Positions 1 to 6,533 of a stretch of 9,120 nucleotides of DNA are shown here, piece after piece (position 1 is the stretch's first letter; each line of letters starts with the position of its first letter). Under the pieces are notes generated by a model. The model ran no database searches, was not told the origin of the DNA, and was given only the letters and a program-made list of their open reading frames with translations. The translations under genes and the position numbers were made by a program. This DNA comes from Moraxellaceae bacterium (GTDB taxonomy: Bacteria; Pseudomonadota; Gammaproteobacteria; Pseudomonadales; UBA3067), in the NCBI GenBank assembly GCA_002401525.1, contig NVTH01000011.1:9133-18252 (forward strand), in the 5' to 3' direction.

Positions 1-947
1 GAACCGCTAGTGACAACACTCCAATCGATGCCCGCTTGATATTTGTCAGAAAGAGTGATCTCTGCGATGGTGGCTTCAATAAGCACTTGCCTTTGAGAGC
101 TGTGCAACACTTCAGATATAAACGCTTGGACCTTTCGATGGTCTTTATAGGTGGCGCGAACGGCGATAATGCCGCTCTCCCTGTTCACAATTATATTGGG
201 ATTGATGTCTTCTTTTGAATATTTACTGGCTTGTCCTTCCATATCGTTGTATAAAATTAACCCAATATTGGCAGTTAAGGTATCCCAAAAATTATTATTC
301 GAGACGTTACGCACTTTGGATTGTGAATTGTTATTGGCTGAGCTCGATCCACCTCCGCCTTCACTGGAATTATTCCCACCCGCAGCACTCAATTCCGTTG
401 AGACATTAATCGAACTACTGCTATCTCGAGACATATTAAGGTAGTCCACTCGATAGGTACGAATAAAGGGACTGTCTTTAGTAATTCGAATGTATTGATC
501 CAATATTTCGTAACGAATATTAGCCAATTGAGAAATACGCTCTAACAACTGAGGCAGAGTTTGATCGATGGCATTTAAACTGACCCGCGCTTTAATATCT
601 TGATCAATATCTACATTAAGTTTTGTATCCCGCGCGAGGGAAAAAAGCAATTCCTGGAGTGGTACGTCGTTGACTACGACGGTATAGAGTTGTAATTGAG
701 GTTGTTGCTGGGGTTTAGGGAGAAAGGTGGTGCGGGTGATGGGTTTTAATGGGTTCGGTTTTTCAGTCGCTGACTGCGTTGCGTCGCCGCCGAGATGATT
801 TTTAAGAAATTGATTATTATCAATCGGATAATCCGCAGTGCTAGACACAGTTTGCCCAGGCATTAGATTGTCTGGCTGCGGCAAAAAAACACAGCTTGTC
901 AATAATAACAAAACCAAAATATAGTTTAGCGGACTAAGATAATTCAT
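1..947 (-). CDS. MshL-like secretin lipoprotein, N-terminal half (runs off left edge)
   Basis: The reverse strand is open from an ATG at 947 to position 1, giving 315 codons without a stop, so the C-terminal part lies outside the window. The protein begins with a short hydrophobic stretch ending in a lipobox, L16-T17-S18-C19, so it is probably lipidated at Cys19. Residues about 85-160 look like an STN/secretin N0 domain. Next comes YRVDYLNMSR (165-174), then a Ser/Gly/Asn-rich stretch (about 175-215), then NNFW (218-221). The visible part ends with an N1-like segment containing VLIEATIAEITLSD. The same order of blocks occurs in the rightward mshL, and about 20 of 65 residues match over the last block by eye. 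Family knowledge predicts a multimeric outer-membrane pore for a pilus or secretion system. It starts 37 bp after the MshM-like gene on the same strand and is probably co-transcribed with it. Its Shine-Dalgarno is weak. The pore-forming secretin domain cannot be checked here. Confidence 0.85.
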   Translation of the reverse strand, partial: MNYLSPLNYILVLLLLTSCVFLPQPDNLMPGQTVSSTADYPIDNNQFLKNHLGGDATQSATEKPNPLKPITRTTFLPKPQQQPQLQLYTVVVNDVPLQELLFSLARDTKLNVDIDQDIKARVSLNAIDQTLPQLLERISQLANIRYEILDQYIRITKDSPFIRTYRVDYLNMSRDSSSSINVSTELSAAGGNNSSEGGGGSSSANNNSQSKVRNVSNNNFWDTLTANIGLILYNDMEGQASKYSKEDINPNIIVNRESGIIAVRATYKDHRKVQAFISEVLHSSQRQVLIEATIAEITLSDKYQAGIDWSVVTSG

Positions 948-984
948 ATCGCTAAAAACTGCTACTGCAAAAATAAGAAGTAGG

Positions 985-1932
985 CTATTTCTCCTGGTGA
1001 GTAAGTGGATGTGAGATAAGAGAAGTGTTTGCACTGCTAATCGCCACTGCGTTCGCGAGTCCTGCGCCTAGCAGTACCACCGAGACAAGGAATGAAATAA
1101 CCAAAGCACTCTTTGAATAGGGCTTGTGCAAATCGCTGTCGAGAGCGGCATTAATCACATCCTTTCCCGCGATGCGATTTTTCCCACGGCTAAAAGAAGA
1201 TAATAAAGCTTTGTCTGCAATGATATTGATTCGCCGTAATAAGCCGCTTGAGTGGCGATATATTAATCTTGCTACGGAGCGAGTAAATAAATTATCGCCA
1301 CGATAGCCCGCGAGGGTCATTCGAAAATTTAGATAATGCTGAATATCTTGGGTGTCAAAAGGCCTGAGATAGAGATTAAAGGTAATACGATCCTTTAATT
1401 GCCTAATTTCGGTGCGATCTAATAACTGATCTAATTCCGGTTGCCCAAATAAAACGATTTGAATAAGTTTGTTCTGTTCGGTTTCCAAATTCGTTAACAG
1501 CCGAATTTCTTCTAACGTGTCGAGGGGCATGCTTTGGGCTTCTTCTGCGAGAATGACCACCTGTTTACCGATCTTGTGTTGTTCGATTAAATAGAGTTGT
1601 AGCCGCTGGATGACTTCCACACGGGATTGAGAATTATCAACCGGAAGGTTGAGTTCCATTGCCACAAGATGAGGTAATAGTTGAGCTGATATTCGTGGAT
1701 TATTGAGGTAGACAAATTCTACCTTATCTGGAAACTTTAACGCCAACATGCGGCACAACATGGTCTTACCTGACCCCACTTCGCCCACTACTTTAGTAAT
1801 GCCTTCTCCGCGTTGAATTGCATACACTAATGCTTCGAGTGCCGCGCCGCGCTGACCCCCAGTATAGAAAAGACTGGTATCCGGCGTAATTTTGAAAGGC
1901 TGCCGATCTAATTGAAAGTGGGTACAGTACAC
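985..1932 (-). CDS. mshM: MshM/ExeA-family AAA+ ATPase with C-terminal membrane anchor
   Basis: This 315-residue protein starts with the ExeA-type lead FxLDRQPFKITPD. It has a Walker A motif GEVGSGKT (50-57) and a Walker B-like segment VVILAEEAQ (125-133), where Glu130 stands in the place of the usual Asp of the ExeA DEAQ box. RLLTNLE follows (sensor region), and an arginine-rich AAA lid lies near residues 215-250. One strong hydrophobic segment at about 276-299 suggests a membrane anchor with a short tail. It lacks the long periplasmic peptidoglycan-binding region of ExeA, which fits MshM. The start is a GTG: an in-frame TAA lies just upstream with no other start between, and AGAGGA (1943-1938) sits 5 nt before the GTG. 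In family terms it is an accessory ATPase for pilus assembly or secretin function. In Vibrio-type loci mshM lies between mshL and mshE; here it faces the opposite way and heads a unit with a second secretin. The exact subfamily name is an inference. Confidence 0.88.
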   Translation of the reverse strand: MYCTHFQLDRQPFKITPDTSLFYTGGQRGAALEALVYAIQRGEGITKVVGEVGSGKTMLCRMLALKFPDKVEFVYLNNPRISAQLLPHLVAMELNLPVDNSQSRVEVIQRLQLYLIEQHKIGKQVVILAEEAQSMPLDTLEEIRLLTNLETEQNKLIQIVLFGQPELDQLLDRTEIRQLKDRITFNLYLRPFDTQDIQHYLNFRMTLAGYRGDNLFTRSVARLIYRHSSGLLRRINIIADKALLSSFSRGKNRIAGKDVINAALDSDLHKPYSKSALVISFLVSVVLLGAGLANAVAISSANTSLISHPLTHQEK

Positions 1933-1937
1933 CGAAG

Positions 1938-1943
1938 TCCTCT
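1938..1943 (-). promoter_or_regulatory. Shine-Dalgarno of the MshM-like gene
   Basis: The reverse strand reads AGAGGA, 5 nt upstream of the GTG at 1932. The reading frame is closed by a TAA a few codons further upstream, and no ATG or TTG lies between. This site therefore settles GTG as the start. Confidence 0.75.
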
Positions 1944-2030
1944 TATCGTATTACGTAAAATCCATGTAGGAAATGAGATTAGGCTCGTATTTCCGTTGGG
2001 CGCATTGCTAGTAGTACTTAATAGTTTAGG

Positions 2031-2049
2031 CGCAATTTGAATGATTGCG
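2031..2049. repeat. Hyphenated inverted repeat CGCAAT-N7-ATTGCG, possible operator
   Basis: Perfect 6-bp arms CGCAAT (2031-2036) and ATTGCG (2044-2049) are separated by 7 bp, a layout typical of dimeric regulator sites. A related CGCATTGC lies 30 bp to the left (2001-2008). The position between two divergent pilus units makes an operator plausible. The arms are short, and no known regulator consensus was recognised. Confidence 0.4.
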
Positions 2050-2134
2050 AAGTGGGGTGATGATCTATTTCTTTATCACTGCTAAAAACTAACCTTTCAG
2101 ACTAGGCTACACTGGAAATAAGGGCCAGAAGTCT

Positions 2135-3151
2135 ATGGTGACGAATCTTTATGGAATGAAGATGTTAGCCTTTAAAAACTTATTTAAACCCAGGAATGTG
2201 GTGGATCGGGGCCGTTATGGCGTCGAGCTTGCGCCTACGGGTTTAACAGTAGTTCACCTCGATTACTCGAATGCAGAAAAACCAATTTTTGACTGGTGTG
2301 AGATCAGGGATGATAGTCAACAGAATTGGTACGCCTCGCTTACCGACATCGGAAAGGCACATCCCTACGCCAAAGAGCCCTGTTCGATTACCCTGCATCC
2401 TAGTTTTTATCAATTTATGCTGATAGATGCACCGGACGTGGAAGACGAAGAAGTCCACGAAGCCGTCAAATGGAAAGTGTCTGACTTAGTGGATAAACCC
2501 ATTGAAGATCTTGTGGTTGAGGTTTTAGGGTTACCCGCAGATGCTTATCGTGGGCGTTTAAAAATGGTCTACGTGGCTATCGTAGAGAAAACCCTGATTC
2601 AGACAATATCAAAGATGATGGACGATGTTGGTTTATCGATCGATAAAATTAGCGTTTCGGAACTATCACTCGTGGAATACATGAATTGGATAGAGGGATA
2701 TGAGGATCTGGATGTGGCATTAATTCAAATTGGTAAAGACGCCGCGCAAATATGTTTGATGGAACATCGCCAAGTGTATATGGCGCGCGGTATTGAAATC
2801 AGCGGTGAAGCACAATCTGAATATGGAGGCAATGAAGAGCATACAGAAGATGAAAACATGAAATATGAAAATGTAATCTTGGATGTACAGCGGTCATTGG
2901 ATTATTACGAAAGCCAATTAGGAAAGCCTGCGATTGAAATGGCCTTTGTATTTGCCGCGCGCGAAGAGAGGCTTGGCATGCTGGACCAAATGAGTGAGCA
3001 GCTTAATATTCCACTGACGGAGTTCCCGTTCGAAGAGATTGTTGAAATAAATGAATTTAGCACGGATAACGATTCTTGGCGAGGTAGAGAAGTACTTGCC
3101 TTAGGTGCCGCGTTGGGAGGGTGTCACGATCGCTATCATACAGCAAATTAA
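2135..3151 (+). CDS. mshI: MSHA biogenesis protein MshI (PilM-like, actin-fold)
   Basis: This 338-residue cytoplasmic protein has no signal peptide or membrane segment. It matches the MshI/PilM pattern: YGVELAPTGLTVVHL near the N-terminus (an actin-like first strand pair), then DAPDVEDEEVHEAVKWKV and DLVDKPIEDLVVEV (98-128), the block most typical of MshI. A central QRSLDYYESQ follows, and a glycine-rich GAALGG (324-329) near the C-terminus recalls the nucleotide-binding loop of actin-like folds. An acidic, charged stretch at about 223-247 looks like a surface insertion. By family it would dock on the cytoplasmic tail of MshI2 and form the cytoplasmic part of the alignment complex. The start is uncertain. 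ATG 2135 has AGGG 10 nt upstream; ATG 2162 (residue 10) has GGA upstream and would give MLAFKNLFKP, closer to family N-termini. It is the first gene of the rightward unit, and its 3' end overlaps mshI2. Confidence 0.88.
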   Translation: MVTNLYGMKMLAFKNLFKPRNVVDRGRYGVELAPTGLTVVHLDYSNAEKPIFDWCEIRDDSQQNWYASLTDIGKAHPYAKEPCSITLHPSFYQFMLIDAPDVEDEEVHEAVKWKVSDLVDKPIEDLVVEVLGLPADAYRGRLKMVYVAIVEKTLIQTISKMMDDVGLSIDKISVSELSLVEYMNWIEGYEDLDVALIQIGKDAAQICLMEHRQVYMARGIEISGEAQSEYGGNEEHTEDENMKYENVILDVQRSLDYYESQLGKPAIEMAFVFAAREERLGMLDQMSEQLNIPLTEFPFEEIVEINEFSTDNDSWRGREVLALGAALGGCHDRYHTAN

Positions 3152-3779
3152 TTTCTACCATGACGAATTTAAACCCCTGGTAGTGACACTGCCGTTATCG
3201 CTGATTATAAAAGGCATGATCGCGTTGGTATCTTTGTTAATCATTGGCGCCCTCGTATTACAGGGTCTGATATACAAAATCGAAATGGACAAACAGGGGC
3301 TAATCGAAACAAAATTGTCCATTGAAGGAAAGTTGGCGGTATTGGAAATCGAGAAAAAAATCCCCCCTATAAATCTAGGCTTGGAAAGTCAGGTAAGGGA
3401 AGTAAAAAAAGTAGTGCAAGAGAAAGCGCGCATCAATTCCCTTATTAGCGGACAAAAAAAGCATCAGGCAATTAAAATTCACGGTTATTTTGATACCTTA
3501 GTCAATCTGGATCTGCCGGGAATTTGGCTTACCTCGATTGAAATCTTTTCTAGAGGCCTGGAGATTAAAATCGGCGGAGTGACCCTTAAAACGGCCCATT
3601 TACCTAAATACCTTCAGCAATTGCAAAATGCTGAAACCTTTAGAGCATTATCGTTTGAGTTGGTGGATATGCAGCAATTGAACGAGCCTGAGGTTGGGAT
3701 TGAATTCCACCTCAGTTCTAGCCATGGATTGGAGGTTGCCAGCGATGGAAAAAATCAGTTATCCAGTCCTGGAACATAA
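3105..3779 (+). CDS. mshI2: MSHA biogenesis protein MshI2 (PilN-like)
   Basis: This is a small bitopic inner-membrane protein. The N-terminal block IIQQINFYHDEF (11-22) is the PilN-family signature that binds the PilM/MshI protein. One membrane segment follows at about 33-56, then a Lys/Glu-rich coiled coil (about 58-118), then a compact periplasmic domain (about 125-205) with GIWLTSIEI, typical of PilN folds. By family it pairs with MshJ in the periplasm. The start is unsettled: GTG 3105 is the first canonical in-frame codon but lacks a clear Shine-Dalgarno, whereas GGGAGG at 3115-3120 points to an ATC at 3129, giving a protein starting M-A-I-I-Q-Q and 217 residues long. It overlaps mshI by 23-47 nt and mshJ by 35 nt, so translational coupling is likely. 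Three runs of seven A lie between 3354 and 3460. Confidence 0.85.
   Translation: MPRWEGVTIAIIQQINFYHDEFKPLVVTLPLSLIIKGMIALVSLLIIGALVLQGLIYKIEMDKQGLIETKLSIEGKLAVLEIEKKIPPINLGLESQVREVKKVVQEKARINSLISGQKKHQAIKIHGYFDTLVNLDLPGIWLTSIEIFSRGLEIKIGGVTLKTAHLPKYLQQLQNAETFRALSFELVDMQQLNEPEVGIEFHLSSSHGLEVASDGKNQLSSPGT
3115..3120 (+). promoter_or_regulatory. Strong Shine-Dalgarno GGGAGG before mshI2
   Basis: GGGAGG lies inside the end of mshI. No ATG, GTG or TTG follows it in the mshI2 frame at a workable distance. The GTG at 3121 is one base out of frame and reads only a 20-codon stub. An ATC in the mshI2 frame at 3129 sits 8 nt downstream, the ideal spacing. The element may therefore serve a non-canonical start, or help a start at GTG 3105 indirectly. 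Confidence 0.5.
3731..3735 (+). promoter_or_regulatory. Shine-Dalgarno of mshJ
   Basis: GGAGG lies 9 nt before the ATG at 3745. It decides the start in favour of that codon over the in-frame TTG at 3694 and ATG at 3724, which both lie upstream of it. The site sits inside the 3' end of mshI2. Confidence 0.75.
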
Positions 3780-4452
3780 ATTCAATTCCCTTGAGTTAAG
3801 GGAGCGGGCATTGATGGCGGTGACAGCAATGGTGGTGATAACCGTGGTTCTCCATTCGTTGATACTTGAACCGGCGATCATTAAATATTCGGACCAAAAG
3901 AAAGTACTGGATACAACGGCAATAGAAGTATCCGCTACTTTGTCTGCCATTACAGCGATGCAAAAATTTTCGATTACTGATCCAAATGAGGCATTGCGCT
4001 ACGAATTGCAAGAATTAAAAAGCAACATTCGTGCCTTGGATGAGGAGTATGAAATGTCGCAACACGATTTGGTACAACCTGGGCAAATGAGCGATATATT
4101 GGCCTATATTCTAGGCAGCCATGTTGGATTGGACGTCATTAGCGTTAAAACACTGGCACCGAAAGAGATTGAAGGACAAGAAATTGAAGGACTCAATCTT
4201 CCACGGCTTTATTTGCATCGTATTGAACTTAAATTGGTTGGCACTTTCTTTCAAGCTAAAAAATATGTCATGGACTTGGAGGGTTTAGGAAAAAAAATAT
4301 ACTTGGAAAAAATACAGTACTTTGTCACCAGTTATCCTCAAGGGCGTTTTGAAATAACCATGGACTTAATCAGCACTAGCGAAGCCATGTTCGGTAATAT
4401 CGAATACCGTAACAGCACGATTGAGGAGGTATCACGGAGCTCCGTGTTATAA
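3745..4452 (+). CDS. mshJ: MSHA biogenesis protein MshJ (PilO-like)
   Basis: This is a 235-residue bitopic inner-membrane protein. The short cytoplasmic lead ends in SLELRERAL, the motif that precedes the membrane helix in MshJ/GspM/PilO-like proteins. One membrane segment spans about 22-41. A helical, charged coiled-coil stretch (about 45-110) follows, including DEEYEMSQHDL. The C-terminal domain (about 120-215) contains LYLHRIELKLVGTF and RFEITMDL, consistent with the ferredoxin-like fold of the PilO/GspM group. By family it pairs with MshI2 to form the periplasmic part of the alignment complex and contacts MshK. The start at 3745 is chosen for the GGAGG at 3731-3735; a longer TTG start at 3694 would add 17 unlikely residues. 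It overlaps mshI2 by 35 nt and ends 5 bp before mshK. A 14-bp perfect palindrome covers its last codons. Confidence 0.87.
   Translation: MEKISYPVLEHKFNSLELRERALMAVTAMVVITVVLHSLILEPAIIKYSDQKKVLDTTAIEVSATLSAITAMQKFSITDPNEALRYELQELKSNIRALDEEYEMSQHDLVQPGQMSDILAYILGSHVGLDVISVKTLAPKEIEGQEIEGLNLPRLYLHRIELKLVGTFFQAKKYVMDLEGLGKKIYLEKIQYFVTSYPQGRFEITMDLISTSEAMFGNIEYRNSTIEEVSRSSVL
4433..4446. repeat. 14-bp perfect palindrome at the mshJ-mshK junction
   Basis: CACGGAGCTCCGTG is a perfect inverted repeat with no spacer, at the end of the mshJ coding region and 12 nt before the mshK ATG. It contains the only GGAG near mshK. As RNA it could form a short stem that hides this weak ribosome site; as DNA it could be a dimer-binding site. 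No T-run follows, so it is not an intrinsic terminator. Confidence 0.4.
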
Positions 4453-4457
4453 GCCAT

Positions 4458-4808
4458 ATGAGGTTAAAAATATGTCGATGCAGTGGAATGATGATATTGG
4501 GCTGCCTCATGGCGTCTCTTGTTGGCGCTCAAAACGATCCCATGCGACCTGAAAACTATATTGAAAAAAATTTTGCAATGGATGCAAATGGGAAGGTCGT
4601 AAACCAAAACTTGATGTTGACATTAATTTACGTCTCTGAAAAACAACGTTATGCAGTCGTTAATGACAAAATATTAAAGAGAAATGATACGGTATTGGGT
4701 AACACCATACTTGAAATTAATCCCAATAATATTGTGGTTAGTAAACATGGGATAGATAAAACACTTTTGTTAATTCGAAATGAAGTGTCAATCCGGAATG
4801 ACGAGTAA
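4458..4808 (+). CDS. mshK: MSHA biogenesis protein MshK (PilP-like, periplasmic)
   Basis: This is a 116-residue secreted protein. The N-terminus is basic, then hydrophobic, with a likely signal-peptidase site after LVGA (residue 24), leaving a mature start of QNDPMRP. The DPMRP motif just after the signal peptide is typical of MshK/PilP/GspC-like proteins. The rest (about 45-112) is a small beta domain with LTLIYVSEKQRYAVVND and VVSKHGIDKTLLLIR, resembling the HR/PilP domain that links the inner-membrane complex to the secretin. By family it connects MshI2/MshJ with MshL. The ATG at 4458 has no good Shine-Dalgarno; ATG 4488 (Met11) would shorten the signal sequence too much. It lies 5 bp after mshJ and overlaps mshL by 11-29 nt. 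An I-L-G-C at 13-16 resembles a lipobox, but the hydrophobic stretch before it is too short. Confidence 0.83.
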   Translation: MRLKICRCSGMMILGCLMASLVGAQNDPMRPENYIEKNFAMDANGKVVNQNLMLTLIYVSEKQRYAVVNDKILKRNDTVLGNTILEINPNNIVVSKHGIDKTLLLIRNEVSIRNDE

Positions 4809-6528
4809 TGTAGAATTAAAGTTATTAATTATTCGAATAGTGCTGATATTAACAGTAGGGGGGCTGTTTGCCTGTTCAAATGCAAAAATTGATTCTAGCG
4901 CTTCAGTCAATGGTGAGTTTAAAGACAAAGGACATACCACTGAAAAACAGATTACTGCCAATAGCCCTAATAAAAATGGCAATTTAGATAAGAAGCCGAT
5001 AAAAGTTGAGGAGCGCGCTCACTCGAAAAGGTTAAAAGAAGAGGCTCGGGACTCCAATTCAATCGTTGCGCCTTCGACTCGATCAACCAAGCGGCTGCCG
5101 ATAAATTTTGACGTCAGTGCGATCGATGTTCCCGCGCAACAATTTTTTATGAGTTTGGTTGAAGGCACAAAGGTCAATATATTGGTCCATCCCAGTGTGA
5201 CGGGTACCATTTCTATTCGCTTGAAATCGGTGACAATGGAACAGGCTCTGAAAGCCGTGCGCGACGTGTACGGATTTGACTACATCAAAAAGACTTACGG
5301 CTATCAAATAATACCTCTGAAATTACAAAGCCGCATTTTTAGAGTCAATTACCTTAATATAAATCGCAGTGGTAATTCTTCGACACTGGTAAGCAGTGGA
5401 CAGGTTTCCTTTGCTAGTGGCGCGGGAAGTTCGGATACGGAATCCACGGGGGGATCGGAAGGCTCTACAAATACAATTCAGAGTAGCCAAGTAAAAACCA
5501 CCACCGAATCGAATTTTTGGAGCACGCTTGAAGATATTTTGGGAAAAATAATTGCCAGCGGTAAAGAAGGAAGTGTGGTGGTAGACCCGCAAGCCGGGCT
5601 TATTTATGTGCGCGCTTATCCCGATATAATGGCGAGCGTAGAAGACTTTTTGCGCCAGGCGGAAGAGGGCCTACATCGTCAGGTGATCATTGAGGCAAAA
5701 ATATTAGAAGTATCCCTGAGTGAAGGTTTTGAATCAGGTATTCAGTGGGATACTTTTGGTATGGGCTACAACGGTCAGCTATCGAGCAGTTCTAGAAAGG
5801 TTTCTGCATTTCAGGAGTCAGCGAGTTTATTGAGTTTAGTGGACAGTAGTGTAGAAGGCATCGTCGGCATTGGCGTTAATCTGGCTGATTTCAGCAGCGT
5901 TATTCAGTTGTTAGAATCTCATGGTGACGTGAAAGTATTATCCAGCCCTAGAATTGCCACTGTCAATAATCAAAAAGCCGTGATCAAAGTCGGCACGGAT
6001 GAATTCTTCGTCACCAACATTACTAATTCCACCACCACTAGCGCAGCGGGCTCTACCGCTAATCCAGAAGTAAGCCTGACGCCATTTTTCTCTGGAATCG
6101 CATTAGACGTGACGCCCCATATAGGCGCCGACGGTGAGGTAATATTACACGTCCATCCCACCATTACGACTGTGGAAGAAAAAATTAAAAATATCGGTGT
6201 CGGTGAGGGTGAGTTGGTACTACCCCTTGCCTTTAGTTCCATACGCGAGTCTGACAGTATTATTCGAGCCAAGGACGGTCAGATCGTAGTGATTGGTGGG
6301 CTCATGCAAGATCGAACCACGCGGTTAAGTTCCGGAGTGCCTGGGCTGTCTAAAATTCCGGTTTTGGGCAGACTATTTAGGCAAGAGCGCAATGTAAAAG
6401 TACGCAGTGAGTTAGTTATTTTATTGCGCCCGAGAGTGGTGGGTGCGGTCCAGCCATTGGAAGATTTTCCTTTATTAGAACAGCGATTTCCTAATTATAT
6501 GAAACAATATTATGAAGACGGTCAATAG
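4780..6528 (+). CDS. mshL: MshL outer-membrane secretin (lipoprotein)
   Basis: This is a complete 582-residue secretin. A hydrophobic leader ends in the lipobox L29-F30-A31-C32, followed by Ser33, which favours outer-membrane sorting. A charged low-complexity linker fills about 33-105. The STN/N0 domain (about 106-180) leads into FRVNYLNINRSG and a Ser/Gly/Thr-rich stretch (about 195-245), then NFWSTL (246-251) and an N1-like block with RQVIIEAKILEVSLSE. The pore domain shows VLSSPRIATVNNQKAVIKVG (from 386), LDVTPHIGADGEVILHVHP, VVIGGLMQDR and VPGLSKIPVLGRLF (from 520), all secretin hallmarks. This order matches the MshL-type pilus secretin. It forms the ring through which the pilus crosses the outer membrane. 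The start may be ATG 4780 or ATG 4798 (Met7); neither has a clear Shine-Dalgarno, which fits coupling to mshK, overlapped by up to 29 nt. It ends 5 bp before mshE, with no mshM or mshN between them. Confidence 0.93.
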   Translation: MKCQSGMTSNVELKLLIIRIVLILTVGGLFACSNAKIDSSASVNGEFKDKGHTTEKQITANSPNKNGNLDKKPIKVEERAHSKRLKEEARDSNSIVAPSTRSTKRLPINFDVSAIDVPAQQFFMSLVEGTKVNILVHPSVTGTISIRLKSVTMEQALKAVRDVYGFDYIKKTYGYQIIPLKLQSRIFRVNYLNINRSGNSSTLVSSGQVSFASGAGSSDTESTGGSEGSTNTIQSSQVKTTTESNFWSTLEDILGKIIASGKEGSVVVDPQAGLIYVRAYPDIMASVEDFLRQAEEGLHRQVIIEAKILEVSLSEGFESGIQWDTFGMGYNGQLSSSSRKVSAFQESASLLSLVDSSVEGIVGIGVNLADFSSVIQLLESHGDVKVLSSPRIATVNNQKAVIKVGTDEFFVTNITNSTTTSAAGSTANPEVSLTPFFSGIALDVTPHIGADGEVILHVHPTITTVEEKIKNIGVGEGELVLPLAFSSIRESDSIIRAKDGQIVVIGGLMQDRTTRLSSGVPGLSKIPVLGRLFRQERNVKVRSELVILLRPRVVGAVQPLEDFPLLEQRFPNYMKQYYEDGQ

Positions 6529-6533
6529 AAACT

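Larger units (their letters stand above)
1933..2134. promoter_or_regulatory. Divergent promoter region between the two msh units
   Basis: This 202-bp spacer separates the start codons of two oppositely transcribed pilus units, so it must hold both promoters or be read through. I found no convincing sigma-70 pair on either strand. The best fragments are a TTGAAT at 2037-2042 on the plus strand without a good -10 at the right distance, and an AT-rich TACGAT-like hexamer close to the minus-strand start. No sigma-54 site with the correct GG-N10-GC spacing was seen. An 8-bp palindrome TTACGTAA lies at 1951-1958, and a hyphenated inverted repeat at 2031-2049 is listed separately. Confidence 0.55.

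Noticed and set aside
36..444. Plus-strand open frames at 36-218, 151-444 and 215-409
   Set aside because: They lie antisense to the leftward secretin, have no recognisable domains, and the minus-strand frame shows clear secretin features.
1990..2010. Sigma-54 promoter (GTTGGGCGCATTGC)
   Set aside because: The GG to GC distance is 7-8 nt, not the required 10.
951..2090. Shared 10-mer GCTAAAAACT at 951-960 and 2081-2090
   Set aside because: Same plus-strand direction but opposite direction relative to the genes, and 10-mer matches are expected by chance in a window of this size.
3694..3744. TTG start of mshJ at 3694
   Set aside because: The GGAGG at 3731-3735 is correctly spaced for ATG 3745, and the added residues do not resemble an MshJ N-terminus.
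4494..4505. Lipobox I-L-G-C in MshK
   Set aside because: The hydrophobic stretch before it is too short; a standard signal-peptidase site after residue 24 gives the family's DPMRP mature start.
5970..6272. 100-codon minus-strand frame inside mshL
   Set aside because: Shadow of the secretin domain; no ribosome site or recognisable motif.
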